From positions 62,001 through 126,000 of IMG/VR virus record IMGVR_UViG_3300028802_000007: DNA of 64,000 bases; one strand, given 5' to 3'. Below the pieces are notes generated by a model. It was not told the DNA's origin, ran no database searches, and saw only the letters and a program-made list of their open reading frames with translations. The translations under genes were made by a program, and so were the position numbers. The DNA comes from a virus. Positions 47,925-57,365 of this stretch are shown here, in pieces. Positions within the stretch are counted from its first letter, which is position 1; the number at the start of each line of letters is the position of its first letter.

Positions 47925-48262
47925 TGGCCTAGGCCGAAGAAGGCCAAGATCCCGAAGAACGTCCCGACGATGCCGAGGACGACGCCAGTTCCGAGCACGA
48001 ACCGCCACGCACCCTTCGTCTGGTTCCACCAATCATCGATCGGCGCGAACTCCTCCTTCTTGAACAACTCGAAGTCGGCACGCAACCTGTCATGCCGCTC
48101 CCTGTTCTCCTTGGCACGCGACAGCAGGGACCGCCCGAGAGGGCTGGCCTCCGGCTCAGTGATGAGCAGCTCGCGGATGGACGCTACGTCTTTGGCGATG
48201 CCGTCCACCTTGTGGGCGAGCTTGTCATAACGCTGGTCATCGGTGCGCCGCAGTTCCGTCAT
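47921..48262 (-). CDS. coiled-coil plus C-terminal membrane helix protein (holin-like)
   Basis: 113 residues, ATGA overlap with the pilin-like gene. Basic/helical coiled coil (DKLAHKVDGIAKDVASIREL, RAKENRERHDRLRADFELF), then one membrane segment (FVLGTGVVLGIVGTFFGILA). Convergent with RlpA, overlapping by 4 bp. Topology resembles some holins or spanin-like proteins. Confidence 0.7.
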   Translation of the reverse strand: MTELRRTDDQRYDKLAHKVDGIAKDVASIRELLITEPEASPLGRSLLSRAKENRERHDRLRADFELFKKEEFAPIDDWWNQTKGAWRFVLGTGVVLGIVGTFFGILAFFGLGH

Positions 48263-48390
48263 GGCACCACCGATGAACCGATGGTGCTCAGGGCCTCCAT
48301 GATCTGGCTACCCAAGAACAGCAGGGCAACGATCGCGACGATCGCAACCAAGGCCAGGATGAGTGCGTACTCGACAAGGCTTTGGGCCAT
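48259..48390 (-). CDS. Flp-pilin-like peptide (leaderless)
   Basis: 43 residues, coupled by ATGA at both ends. QSLVEYALILALVAIVAI, then FLGSQI and STIGSS, match the Flp/Fap pilin family almost across the whole peptide: the E5 of the mature pilin, the hydrophobic helix and the C-terminal tail. The usual leader and G(-1) before the processing site are absent, so it starts almost at the mature sequence. Could be a phage-made pilin mimic or a membrane peptide of related sequence. Confidence 0.75.
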   Translation of the reverse strand: MAQSLVEYALILALVAIVAIVALLFLGSQIMEALSTIGSSVVP

Positions 48391-48680
48391 CAGATAGCTC
48401 CTGTGTCGTCGTCGTCATCGTAGTGCGGATCGTTCATGCGTCGGAACCAGCGCGGCCTGAACGGCCCCGGCGGTGGCAGCGGCTGCTTGGGCACCAGCGC
48501 CGGGTAGATGGGGCGCTCCTCGATCTTGGGCAAGTCGGGCCACAGGCGGTGGGCCGCCTCGAGCACTTGCATCAGCAGCCAGCCTGCGGTGATCTTGCGG
48601 TCGGACGTCTTGAGCATTGTGTCGAGACGCGTCGGCCAGAAGAAGACCGTGGTCTTCTCGCCCGTCTCGTTGTCGATCAT
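48390..48680 (-). CDS. small protein in the pilin-like operon, unknown
   Basis: 96 residues; ATG 48680 overlaps the TadE-like stop (TGATG), and its stop overlaps the pilin ATG. GEKTTVFFWPTRLDTMLKTS then helical QVLEAAHRLWPDLPKIEE, a Pro-rich stretch and a poly-Asp tail. Function unknown. Confidence 0.7.
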   Translation of the reverse strand: MIDNETGEKTTVFFWPTRLDTMLKTSDRKITAGWLLMQVLEAAHRLWPDLPKIEERPIYPALVPKQPLPPPGPFRPRWFRRMNDPHYDDDDDTGAI

Positions 48681-49075
48681 CACGAGGGTGAGGCGACCGT
48701 GGTCGGGGTCGGGCTTGATGAGGCGGGCGGCGATGACCGGGTCAAGGCCGTCTCCCGACTGCTGATCGGGATCTGGTCGAACATCGGCAGGCCCGTCTTG
48801 GGTTGGTATGGGCAGCGGCTCGTCGCTTGCACCAGGTCGGGCACGATACTGGTGACCTCGACGTCGCATCCTGGCAGTTCCCTATTGGCGACCGCATTCC
48901 ATGAGGAGTTGGGGTGGCTGGCAGCCCAGTCCGCGACGACCGCCGTCGCCCGGTCTTGGTGGGCCTTGGTGATGAGCAGATAGCCCACCTCCACGCCACC
49001 AAGGATGGTGAAGAGGAGGATTGGCAGGATGAGCGCGAACTCGACTAGGGCTTGAGCCTTCCTCCTTCTGTTCAT
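48680..49075 (-). CDS. TadE-like pseudopilin protein
   Basis: 131 residues. NRRRKAQALVEFALILPI, with a following long membrane helix (LLFTILGGVEVGYLLI), is the TadE/TadG N-terminal signature: a basic leader, then the mature-type Q-A-L-V-E-F start. The usual Gly before the Q is Ala. The soluble part has two Cys (GCDVEVTS, SRCPYQP), likely a disulfide. Coupled to the upstream membrane protein by ATGA. Confidence 0.8.
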   Translation of the reverse strand: MNRRRKAQALVEFALILPILLFTILGGVEVGYLLITKAHQDRATAVVADWAASHPNSSWNAVANRELPGCDVEVTSIVPDLVQATSRCPYQPKTGLPMFDQIPISSRETALTRSSPPASSSPTPTTVASPS

Positions 49076-49287
49076 GTGCGCCCGCTCACTTGGCGGCCAG
49101 CCATGTAGCCGACGAGTGCGGCGATGATGACACTGACGAAGCGGCTGATGGCATCAGCAGCGAAGGCGACGCTCGAGTCGCTACCGGTGACCGAGACGTA
49201 CAGCAGGGCGAACGTGGTCGAGATGATCACGACCGCCACGACGATAGCGAGGATGAGGGCGACGAGGTCGGCGGTCTGTCGGGGCAC
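49072..49287 (-). CDS. 71-residue two-helix membrane protein (holin-like)
   Basis: Membrane helices ALILAIVVAVVIISTTFALL and FVSVIIAALVGYMA with a short polar link and a basic end. Typical size and topology of class II holins. First gene of the five-gene coupled operon to 47921. Confidence 0.7.
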   Translation of the reverse strand: MPRQTADLVALILAIVVAVVIISTTFALLYVSVTGSDSSVAFAADAISRFVSVIIAALVGYMAGRQVSGRT

Positions 49288-49293
49288 TGATGA

Positions 49294-49473
49294 TCACGGC
49301 TTCCTCTTTCGGGGCCGCGTCGAGATCAACGCTGAGCCATCGTTCGGGCACGCGATCATCTTGATGCCCGGCAGCTTGAGCCACCGGAAACCGCAGTCGG
49401 GCTTGGGACAGGCCATGGGCAGGCCGTAGTCCTCAGACCGGATCGTGGGGCGGGCGTTCCCGCCCGCGCTCAC
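49294..49473 (-). CDS. small zinc-ribbon-like protein, start uncertain
   Basis: 59 residues if from GTG 49473, or 40 if from the ATG at MACPKP. CPKPDCGFRW and CPNDGSAL give a three- to four-ligand zinc site; the C-terminus is very basic. No clear ribosome site for either start. Confidence 0.55.
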   Translation of the reverse strand: MSAGGNARPTIRSEDYGLPMACPKPDCGFRWLKLPGIKMIACPNDGSALISTRPRKRKP

Positions 49474-49504
49474 GGGGACAGGAGGGAGGGCACCCCGTAG
49501 GTGC

Positions 49505-49822
49505 TCATGCGTCGGTGGTCGCCCAGCGGAGGGCCGCACGATAGCCAGCGCGGACGACAGCACCGATGAGGGCGAAGGCCGCCACTTGCTGCTGGTCGAT
49601 CGCACCACCGACGTCGGTGATCTGCACGGCAGCCAGAGCGGCAGCGCCGGACAGAAGCACGTCAGCGACGAAGTCCTTGATGAACTTCTTGGCGTTGAAG
49701 GGAGAGACGCCGGTACCGTCGGTCAGGACTCCGACGACAGCTCCCTGCGTGGGGGTCGGGGCAGCGGCTGGGGCCGCGTCCTGAACCGGGGCAGCGGCAG
49801 GCTTGGGTGTGACGGGGGTCAT
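49505..49822 (-). CDS. holin-like protein
   Basis: 105 residues from ATG 49822 (GAGGTG upstream). Ala/Pro-rich N-terminus, then FIKDFVADVLLSGAAALAAV and AAFALIGAVVRAGYRAA, two membrane segments near the C-terminus, as in holins that follow tail genes of actinophages. It would form inner-membrane lesions at lysis. Confidence 0.65.
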   Translation of the reverse strand: MTPVTPKPAAAPVQDAAPAAAPTPTQGAVVGVLTDGTGVSPFNAKKFIKDFVADVLLSGAAALAAVQITDVGGAIDQQQVAAFALIGAVVRAGYRAALRWATTDA

Positions 49823-49866
49823 TGGGCACCTCAAACGGGCGACCTCTCCCGGCTGCCTCGCGGAGT

Positions 49867-51444
49867 CTACGCCGTGCGGGCCTGACAGTACACATCAGTT
49901 CCTGTGGCAGGAGCCGAGACGAACGTGAACGAGCCCACGTCCGGGTCGGTCTCGCTGTACACCACGTCCTTGGTCTGGAGGGTGAGCGTGCCACCCGTGC
50001 CGGTGTAGACCTGGAGCGTGCCCGGAATGTAGGGCGGCAGGATGGTGAACAACGTCCTCGAGGAGTTGGCGGCCTCCTCTGCCACGTCAGCGTAGTACGA
50101 CCCGTACGGGAAGGTGGCCGATCCGCTGTCCGTCCCGACGACGGGAGCCGGCTGGGGCTGGGGCCGCATCTTGCGGAGGAACTGCCACCACCACACCGGG
50201 TCCGACATCTGGAGGCCGAACGTGCCCTCGAACTGGACGTAGGTCAGCGGATTGTTACCGGGGTTGGTGCTGGGCAGGGTCGGGAAGGTGATCTTGACCT
50301 GACGCAGCGGCACGTCGATGACGTACGGCGTGACACCGTTGTCCTCGCTGAAGGACCACAGGTTGAAGGTCGTGACCATGCCCGGGATGAGGTGCTGCCG
50401 GACACCGGCGGAGAGCGGCACGTCGTGGGCGAACCAGGTCAGGACGTACTGCCGGTCGGGGTTGACCAGACCCTGCGCCCCTGTCACCGGGCTGGTGCCC
50501 GACGTGTCGCCGCTGATGAGAGCGTTCGCTCGAGCGTCCACCTCAGCCTGGCTCTTGAAGCGATCCTCACCGGGGTGGTTCTCGCCCAACTGCCAGCGCC
50601 CGTTGTCGGTGATGCTGGTCGAGTTGCTCTTGTGGGCCAGCACCACCGTGCCGTTGGTGCCGATCGGACTGCCGCCCCACACGAAGACCTCGTTGATGAC
50701 CGACGTGCCGTCGTCGGTGACCGTGCCGTCACGCCAGCCGATGAAGGTCGTGCCATTGGGGATGTCGGAGAAGCCCCACGGTGCGGCGGTCGTCTGGAGC
50801 GCCAGCCAGTTGAGGCGGGCCGCCGCGTCCACCCAGTAGATGCAGGCGAGCTGGCCGTGGATCGTGGTCTCGATGACGAGCGAGTCGAGGACAGCCCTCA
50901 TCGTCTCGCCCTGTGACGGCCAGACGTACTTGACCGTGAAGTCGTTGACGTGGGTCACCTTGGTCGCCACATCGAGCGTGCCGCCGCCCGTGAAGCCCAA
51001 GTCGAAGTAGGACGAGAACAGGCTGATGATGTGTGCGTCGTTGCCGTTGGCCCCGACGGCCACCGACGGGATGAGGTGGGTGTAGTCGCTGGTGTTCCGC
51101 AGCACCCTCTTGTCGAGGAGATAGTTGTAGTCCACGCCGTCGAGCGACCAGCGCCTGCCCGTCACCGGCGTGCTGGTGTCGAGGGCACTGAAGAAGAAGT
51201 CGCGGGTGACTTGGGTCAGGAAGCCGCCGAACATCTTGACCGTGCCGAGCAGCATCTCGATCCGCCCACCCGACACGAAGCCCAAGGTTTGGTCGGGGTC
51301 CTTGACCGTGAGGTGGAAGGAGCCAGGCACGGCTGCCGCTTGGAGCTCGAAGTAGGCGTCGATGTAGGTGCAGGACGAGGTGATGTCGGTCGTGAAGCCC
51401 GACGGATCGATGTAGTTGATGGTGATGTCTTCGGGGACCGGCAC
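49867..51444 (-). CDS. baseplate hub / minor tail protein
   Basis: 525 residues, start overlapping the previous stop. DGVDYNYLLDKRVLRN, VINEVFVWGGSPIGTNG, DNGRWQLGE and PVWWWQFLRKMRPQ are shared in order with an internal region (about residues 745-1140) of the neighbouring 1972-residue protein. Such gp27/hub-like domains form the tail tip that contacts the tape measure end. Confidence 0.8.
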   Translation of the reverse strand: MPVPEDITINYIDPSGFTTDITSSCTYIDAYFELQAAAVPGSFHLTVKDPDQTLGFVSGGRIEMLLGTVKMFGGFLTQVTRDFFFSALDTSTPVTGRRWSLDGVDYNYLLDKRVLRNTSDYTHLIPSVAVGANGNDAHIISLFSSYFDLGFTGGGTLDVATKVTHVNDFTVKYVWPSQGETMRAVLDSLVIETTIHGQLACIYWVDAAARLNWLALQTTAAPWGFSDIPNGTTFIGWRDGTVTDDGTSVINEVFVWGGSPIGTNGTVVLAHKSNSTSITDNGRWQLGENHPGEDRFKSQAEVDARANALISGDTSGTSPVTGAQGLVNPDRQYVLTWFAHDVPLSAGVRQHLIPGMVTTFNLWSFSEDNGVTPYVIDVPLRQVKITFPTLPSTNPGNNPLTYVQFEGTFGLQMSDPVWWWQFLRKMRPQPQPAPVVGTDSGSATFPYGSYYADVAEEAANSSRTLFTILPPYIPGTLQVYTGTGGTLTLQTKDVVYSETDPDVGSFTFVSAPATGTDVYCQARTA

Positions 51445-54400
51445 TACAGGGCTCCGTTCGTGATGTAGGTGAGCGACACGGTCGAGGTGGCAACGAGGGT
51501 CGGGTTGTACTGGATGATGCCTGCGGCAGCATCGTAGATGCTCCAGTTGCCGTACTGGATCGCCCCGCCGACGGTGAGGACCGCCGATCCGGGCAGGATG
51601 GAGTTGGTCGCCTGCCAGTGGGAGTTGGCGGGGTATGTCGGCGGAGCTCCGGTGGCTGTGCTCAGCGGCGTGAGATCTTCCGTCAGGTGGGTGCCTGAGG
51701 GAACGCCGTCGCCACCGGCGTTGGGGTCCGTGTCAGTGCAGTACGTTCCCCAAGTGCGACGATCCTTGAAGCTGATGTTGCTGATGGACGAGGTGATGGT
51801 CATGGTCGGACCACTGCCGCTGAAGCCCGCTCCTACGCCCATATCCATCTGCGTGAGGGCGGTCCCATCGGGCACGACCATCGGCTCCAAGTCGAAGTTC
51901 CGCCAGACGTCCTGGTAGATCTGCGAGCCGTTGTGGTAGACGGTACAGGTCGTGAAATCTGCCACGACCGTGATCGTGCCGCTGGTGATGGGCGCACTGT
52001 ACTTGACGGAGTCCCCGCTCCCGCTGATCGAGGTGTCGAACATGGAGCGAGGACCCCCGACATACCCGCTGTTGTACAGCAAGCACTCGAACCAGGCGTA
52101 GTCCAAGCTGCCAGGCCCCGTCCGACCAGCGAAGCTGAGACCATATGCATACACGCTGTCGCCAACGATGTTGCTGATGTCCACGTCGTATGTCTGTACG
52201 AACGGGAAGGTGGGGGCGGGCACGCCTCCCAAGGACCAGTCGATGATCGGGTTCACCGACCTCAACTGACTCCCGGTGGAGGTGGCGGTGATGACGCCCC
52301 TCGTGCCATCGACGTAGGCGACTCGTCCGGTCAAGCTCGTCGGAGACTGGATGAGCCAAGAGTTGCTACCACCCGACGTAGCACCCCAGTTCAACGTCGA
52401 TCCAGGAGCACCCACCGTCCGGTTGAAGTTATCGAAGGTCTCCAGCGAGCCATCCGTCGGAGAGCAGCCGATGTAGCACGGCCTGCCGCTGTAGTCGAAG
52501 TCGATGTAGTCCCGCCACACCCCCCAAGTCAGAAGGCTGCTGGACTCGCGCTGAGAGAAGACGACCAACTGGTTGGGCGTGATGACGCCGACGCCGGTGA
52601 CCGTGACGTCCCATCCCGCTGGTTCTGTCGTTCCGCGCACCCACGACTTGACTCGGTGGGTCGTGCCCTCCTTCTGGTATCGCATCTCGTAGATGACACC
52701 GACCGTCCACGTCTTGCTGGCGTAGGTCCCGCCGACACCGGCCTCGACAAAGCCCAGCTTGTCGTTGCCGTTGACGGCACCTTGGTTCTTGACGACCCAG
52801 ATGCCATGGTTGACGAAGAACCCGGTCGATGACTGGGTCACACCGATCGCCTGGGCGGCCTCTGCCGACGCCGACGCAGACGTGATCTTGAACGCCGACG
52901 ACATCGTGAAGTCGCCACCCCACTGCTCGACACCACCCGTGGTGATGATCATCGTCTGACCACCGGTGAACCCGGACCCCTGCTCGATCTTGCCCCAGCC
53001 GCCGTCTCCGACTGCCTTCAGCGTGTAGCCACCCGGTCCGGCGTTCCCCCAAGACACACCCGAAGGAATGGCAGTACCCCAAGCGCCGGTGATAATCCGA
53101 TCGAAGTTGTCGAACTGAACGGCGTCACATCGACTCGCGCCACCAACGTCGAGGTAGCTGATGTCGAGCCTCAGGGCTCCGAAGACGTTGGAACTGCCCG
53201 AACCCTGGTTGCCAGAGATGTCAACAAAGCTAGGACTCTCTGACCACCTGTACGCCGTTCCAGGCAATGTGTGGCTGATGTTCGGCGTTGACGGCTCGTC
53301 GGTCCCATCCGGCCAGTACGTCAAGGTGACAGTGGTGGTGGTGCGGACGACGCGATACCACCACCATGCGTTGTCGCGCATGTCCGGGGTCGCCTGAGCA
53401 GTGAAGGTGAAGAAGGGGCTGGAGCCGTTCACTCCGACACCGATGGAGTTGCCTGAGCCCGCCCCGTATGACGAACTCGAGTGGTTGAAGTTCCAGAAAA
53501 GCGAGGTCTGCCCATTCCCGACGGACGGTCCCACGATCAACGAGGCCCATGGCTCAGAGTCAGTATCGAGCGACGACCCACTCCATCGGGCACGGATCAG
53601 GAAGTACGACTCTGAAGCCGGGCCGGGGAACCCATCGAGGAACGCATCCACCACGCTACCGAACGAGTTGACGTTCGACTGGGGCATGGCAAACGAGGCG
53701 ACACCACCCGAGATGTAGGCGTTGCTCGTGTTGTGGAACGCATCAACCGCCGTCGGGAAGATGCCGCTTAGCTCCCATGCCGTGCCGATGTCGGCAGTGC
53801 CCCACAACGGGCCGTCAGCCTGGGCACCCGGGGCACCGACGGCAGGCCCAGCTATCCGATCGGCGAACCCGTCGGTGATGCCGCAGCCATCATCGGCGCA
53901 GCCAGCCACCGGCTCCTGGCCGCCCGGCGGCAGTCCACCGGGGCCGGTCCCGCCTCCACCCAGACCCGGCGCTCCGACCGGCAGCCACGGATCGAAGAAA
54001 CTCCACACCGCATCGACCTCCCAGCTCAACTGGAGGGCGAACAGCGGAGCGGTGGGCGTCGGCCAAGTGATGGTCATGGTGCGGATCGGCAACACGTCGT
54101 CGTGGGTCGGCGCGTCGTCCGGGTCGGCTGGCGGCATGAAGAACTGGGAGTCGTGGAAGTTGACCACGTCACCGATACCGAAGACCGGCGACCACGTCAG
54201 GAGCTCCACCGCCCGCTTGGGGTTCTTGGCACCGCGCAGCGACACCGGGCTACCCTCGACGGCGGCCCTCGAGACGGCGTTGGCGGTGGCCTGCTTGTAG
54301 ATGCCAGCGGTGAAGTTGCCCGACTGCCAGCGTCCATGGTCAGCCTGGCTTTCCGGGCTCTGGTAGCGGGACTCGACGACCTGATTGCTGCCCTTGCCAG

Positions 54401-57362
54401 CGCCCCACACGATGGCGTCGTTCACCATCTCGGTCGAGTCCTCGATGATCCGCACGTCGTGGAAGCCCACGTCGAGCGGGCCCGACGGCTGGTCGGTCAG
54501 GGTGTACGGGTTGCTGACGAGGTCGGCATCGACGTAGGTCACCACCTTCTGGGGCGTGACGTAGAAGATGGCCCCCGTGTCCCACGACAGGTGCATCAGG
54601 CAGTCACGCATCGTGAAGCCACCCTGAGCCACGTTGCCGCCGGTCTTGGCAGTGACCCCCGGGATGTCGAGCACACCCGCTCCCACTCGGTGGATGTTCT
54701 TGGTGAAGCCGGTCGTGTCGAAGTACGACCACAGGTTGTTGAAGATGGTGTCGTCGTAGGTGCCCGCCGGGTAGTTCCACGTCCTGTTGGGGCTGCCGGA
54801 GTCGTGGAGGACGCGCCGATCGAGGAAGCGGTTGTAGTCCACGCCAGCGATGTGGAAGATGCGGGCTTCCGTCGCCGGGGCCTTCATGACCGAGAAGGGG
54901 AACTGGCGGTTCACCTGGACGATCCAGCCGCCCCACCGCAGGACACCGTCGATGTACAGCTGGACCTCGTCACCGAACGAGAAGGTCAGGTCGTGGGCAC
55001 GGTCCACCACGTCGAAGGTGCATTCACCCGACTGGGCGTTGACCTTGGCCGAGAACGAGGCGGTCTTCCACATGACGTGGCTGGTGATCTCGACGCCGTT
55101 GACGAAGATCTTGGTCGGCACGCCGATGAGCGGCGGCGGCGGCCCGACGCCGGACCACGTCATGTAATCGACGGTGAACGAGCCAGCACCCGACGCCTTC
55201 AGCAGCGAGTTCGCCGGGAAGGAGCCAGTGAAGGAGCGGTTGTAGTAGGCGTCGGCGGTGAAGGACCCGCTGACCGTCTTGCGCTTGAGGGCGCTGACGG
55301 TGAAGGAGCCCGCGCCCGAGGTCGCGATGACGGCGTTGGCCCGGAAGTACCCCTGACTTATCAGGGCGTCCGCCGTGAAGGACCCTGACCGATCCAACGC
55401 CTTGATGACGGCGTTGGCGGTCCTCGAGCCGGTCTGGGGCCGCAGCTTGAGGGCGTCGGCGGTGAGGGCGGGAGTCCCAAGACCGTATATCTGGATGTTG
55501 TCGATGCGGAGCGCCTCTGTCGATGGCGCGTAGTACATATCGACAATCGGGGCTTGGGCGAGGTACGTCGCATTGCCGGTGAACGCCACCGGCCACACCG
55601 TCTGGACGGTCGTGTACGTCCCGGGCTCCGCGTCTCCGACCTTCCAGATGTGGGCCCTGACCGTTGCTCCGTCAACGATGACGTGGAGGCGGTGCCACGC
55701 CGATCGCGTGACGGGCCACAGTCCGTTCGCGTTCTGTCCGATAACCTGGTAGTTGGCCTGCTGGTCTTGGTATTCGACCCACCACTGGGAGTCGTACCAG
55801 TAGAGGCGCTGCTGGTTATCGCCTGAGGCCGGGACCCAGAAGTCGAGATAGAGCTCGCCCACTGTGATGAGCGATGCTCCACGCATCGAGTCCCACTGGT
55901 TCGCCGTGACGGTCAGGTAGCCGCCAGCATCGACGTGGGTGGGCGAGAGGGCAGCCGAGTTGTAGTAGCTGTCCCAGTCCGTCCAGACGAAGGAGTTGCC
56001 GATGTCCGCCGTGCCAGCATTGAAGGGCGGAGCCGACGTCGGCGTACTGAAGGTGTCGAGGAAGATTGTCCCCGGGGGGCCGACCGGGATGATGGTCTTG
56101 AGCCGGATGGCGTCGGCTGTGAAGGACCCCGTGATGGGGACGTTGATCTTCCTCGCGTCGGCGGTGAAGGTGCCAATCCGGGTCGTCGCGATGACGGCGC
56201 TGGCCCGGAAGAACATGTCTCCCTTGGTCGCATCGACCGTGAAGGAGCCGGTCCTTGAGGCCTTGATGAGGGCGTCGGCGCGGAAGCGGTAGCCCTTGAA
56301 CGCATCGACCGTGAAGACCGGCGTCGTCTGGTCGGTTGTCGCCGTGCCAGCACCTGTACGCGATCCGTTGAAGGCGAACGAGTAGACCCAGACGAACCTG
56401 TTGCTGCCCGTGACCGTAGGCGCGAAGATGCCGACGGGGGTGTTGGTGAAGGTGTTCTGGGTCGTGCTCGCGAGGACGTTGGTCGTGCCCGCGACGATGC
56501 CCAGGTTGCCATCACTCTGGGCCGAGACCCGGATGGTGATTGCCGTGCCCGGGGTGATGCGGATGGGCCCGGCGTGGATGTTGGCGTTGGCGGTAGCGCC
56601 GGCACCTTGGAAGCCCGGGTACGTCAGCACTACCGGGACAATCGACGTCTTCTTCTGGATCGCGTTGACGGTGAACGGCGTGCCCGTGATCCTGAGCGCG
56701 AACCACGCACTGACGGTGAAGGTGCGGAGCTGGTCTGGCCGGAAGATGACCGCGTCAGCCCAGAACCGCAGCGGGACGATGAGCGCATCGACAGGCCGCG
56801 ACCCGGTCTGCACCCGCAGGACGGTGGCGTCAGCCGTGAACCGACGCGGGATGAAGACGGCATTGGCGGTGAACGTGCCCGTGGTCGTCTTCCCACGGAG
56901 AGCATCGACCGTGAACGTCGGGGTGGTCTGGTCGGTCGTGACCGTGCCATTCCCTGTCCGCCCACCGTTGAAGGCGAACGAGTAGACCCACACCCACCTG
57001 TTGGTCGAGGTGAAGACGTGAACCCCGATGGGGTTGTCGTCCCAGGTGTTCTGGGTCGCGTTCGCGAGGACGGCAGTCGTCCCGCTGAAGATGCCTAGGT
57101 TGCCGTCGCTCTGGGAGTAGACCCGGATGGTGATCTGGGTGTTGGGCGTGATGCGGAGCGGCCCGGCATGGATGTTGGTGTTGCTGCCGGGACCCGCACC
57201 GATGACGCCCGGGTAGACCAAGTCCACCGGGACCTGAGACGTCTTCTTCTGGATCGCGTTGACGGTGAAGGACGACGTCTGGTTCCGCTTGATGACCGCG
57301 CTAGCGGTGAACGACCCAGCCCGGGTGGACGTCAGGACCGCGTCGGCGGTGAAGACCGCCAT
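51444..57362 (-). CDS. giant tail-tip protein with repeats, hub domain and lectin-like domains
   Basis: 1,972 residues. N-terminal part (about 1-430) has FTADAVL/FTVNAIQKKTS repeats like those of the fibre at 1-5904, then a ConA-like domain (about 440-660), more repeats (660-740), a hub-like domain (745-1140) with AGVDYNRFLDRRVLHD and VNDAIVWGAGKGSN, a Gly/Pro linker, and several lectin-like domains to the end. So it may link the baseplate to fibre function. Follows the tape measure by 3 bp. Confidence 0.82.
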   Translation of the reverse strand: MAVFTADAVLTSTRAGSFTASAVIKRNQTSSFTVNAIQKKTSQVPVDLVYPGVIGAGPGSNTNIHAGPLRITPNTQITIRVYSQSDGNLGIFSGTTAVLANATQNTWDDNPIGVHVFTSTNRWVWVYSFAFNGGRTGNGTVTTDQTTPTFTVDALRGKTTTGTFTANAVFIPRRFTADATVLRVQTGSRPVDALIVPLRFWADAVIFRPDQLRTFTVSAWFALRITGTPFTVNAIQKKTSIVPVVLTYPGFQGAGATANANIHAGPIRITPGTAITIRVSAQSDGNLGIVAGTTNVLASTTQNTFTNTPVGIFAPTVTGSNRFVWVYSFAFNGSRTGAGTATTDQTTPVFTVDAFKGYRFRADALIKASRTGSFTVDATKGDMFFRASAVIATTRIGTFTADARKINVPITGSFTADAIRLKTIIPVGPPGTIFLDTFSTPTSAPPFNAGTADIGNSFVWTDWDSYYNSAALSPTHVDAGGYLTVTANQWDSMRGASLITVGELYLDFWVPASGDNQQRLYWYDSQWWVEYQDQQANYQVIGQNANGLWPVTRSAWHRLHVIVDGATVRAHIWKVGDAEPGTYTTVQTVWPVAFTGNATYLAQAPIVDMYYAPSTEALRIDNIQIYGLGTPALTADALKLRPQTGSRTANAVIKALDRSGSFTADALISQGYFRANAVIATSGAGSFTVSALKRKTVSGSFTADAYYNRSFTGSFPANSLLKASGAGSFTVDYMTWSGVGPPPPLIGVPTKIFVNGVEITSHVMWKTASFSAKVNAQSGECTFDVVDRAHDLTFSFGDEVQLYIDGVLRWGGWIVQVNRQFPFSVMKAPATEARIFHIAGVDYNRFLDRRVLHDSGSPNRTWNYPAGTYDDTIFNNLWSYFDTTGFTKNIHRVGAGVLDIPGVTAKTGGNVAQGGFTMRDCLMHLSWDTGAIFYVTPQKVVTYVDADLVSNPYTLTDQPSGPLDVGFHDVRIIEDSTEMVNDAIVWGAGKGSNQVVESRYQSPESQADHGRWQSGNFTAGIYKQATANAVSRAAVEGSPVSLRGAKNPKRAVELLTWSPVFGIGDVVNFHDSQFFMPPADPDDAPTHDDVLPIRTMTITWPTPTAPLFALQLSWEVDAVWSFFDPWLPVGAPGLGGGGTGPGGLPPGGQEPVAGCADDGCGITDGFADRIAGPAVGAPGAQADGPLWGTADIGTAWELSGIFPTAVDAFHNTSNAYISGGVASFAMPQSNVNSFGSVVDAFLDGFPGPASESYFLIRARWSGSSLDTDSEPWASLIVGPSVGNGQTSLFWNFNHSSSSYGAGSGNSIGVGVNGSSPFFTFTAQATPDMRDNAWWWYRVVRTTTTVTLTYWPDGTDEPSTPNISHTLPGTAYRWSESPSFVDISGNQGSGSSNVFGALRLDISYLDVGGASRCDAVQFDNFDRIITGAWGTAIPSGVSWGNAGPGGYTLKAVGDGGWGKIEQGSGFTGGQTMIITTGGVEQWGGDFTMSSAFKITSASASAEAAQAIGVTQSSTGFFVNHGIWVVKNQGAVNGNDKLGFVEAGVGGTYASKTWTVGVIYEMRYQKEGTTHRVKSWVRGTTEPAGWDVTVTGVGVITPNQLVVFSQRESSSLLTWGVWRDYIDFDYSGRPCYIGCSPTDGSLETFDNFNRTVGAPGSTLNWGATSGGSNSWLIQSPTSLTGRVAYVDGTRGVITATSTGSQLRSVNPIIDWSLGGVPAPTFPFVQTYDVDISNIVGDSVYAYGLSFAGRTGPGSLDYAWFECLLYNSGYVGGPRSMFDTSISGSGDSVKYSAPITSGTITVVADFTTCTVYHNGSQIYQDVWRNFDLEPMVVPDGTALTQMDMGVGAGFSGSGPTMTITSSISNISFKDRRTWGTYCTDTDPNAGGDGVPSGTHLTEDLTPLSTATGAPPTYPANSHWQATNSILPGSAVLTVGGAIQYGNWSIYDAAAGIIQYNPTLVATSTVSLTYITNGAL
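55170..57362 (-). repeat. dispersed 42-bp-type coding repeats in the tail-tip gene
   Basis: About ten copies or part-copies of the GSFTANAVI unit are found at 55170-55440, 56100-56310 and 56640-57362, closely related in DNA to the tandem array at 1-1400. Two copies of a longer unit (NxIHAGPxRITPxTxITIR) lie at about 56300-56680 and 56900-57240. Confidence 0.8.
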
Positions 57363-57365
57363 CTT

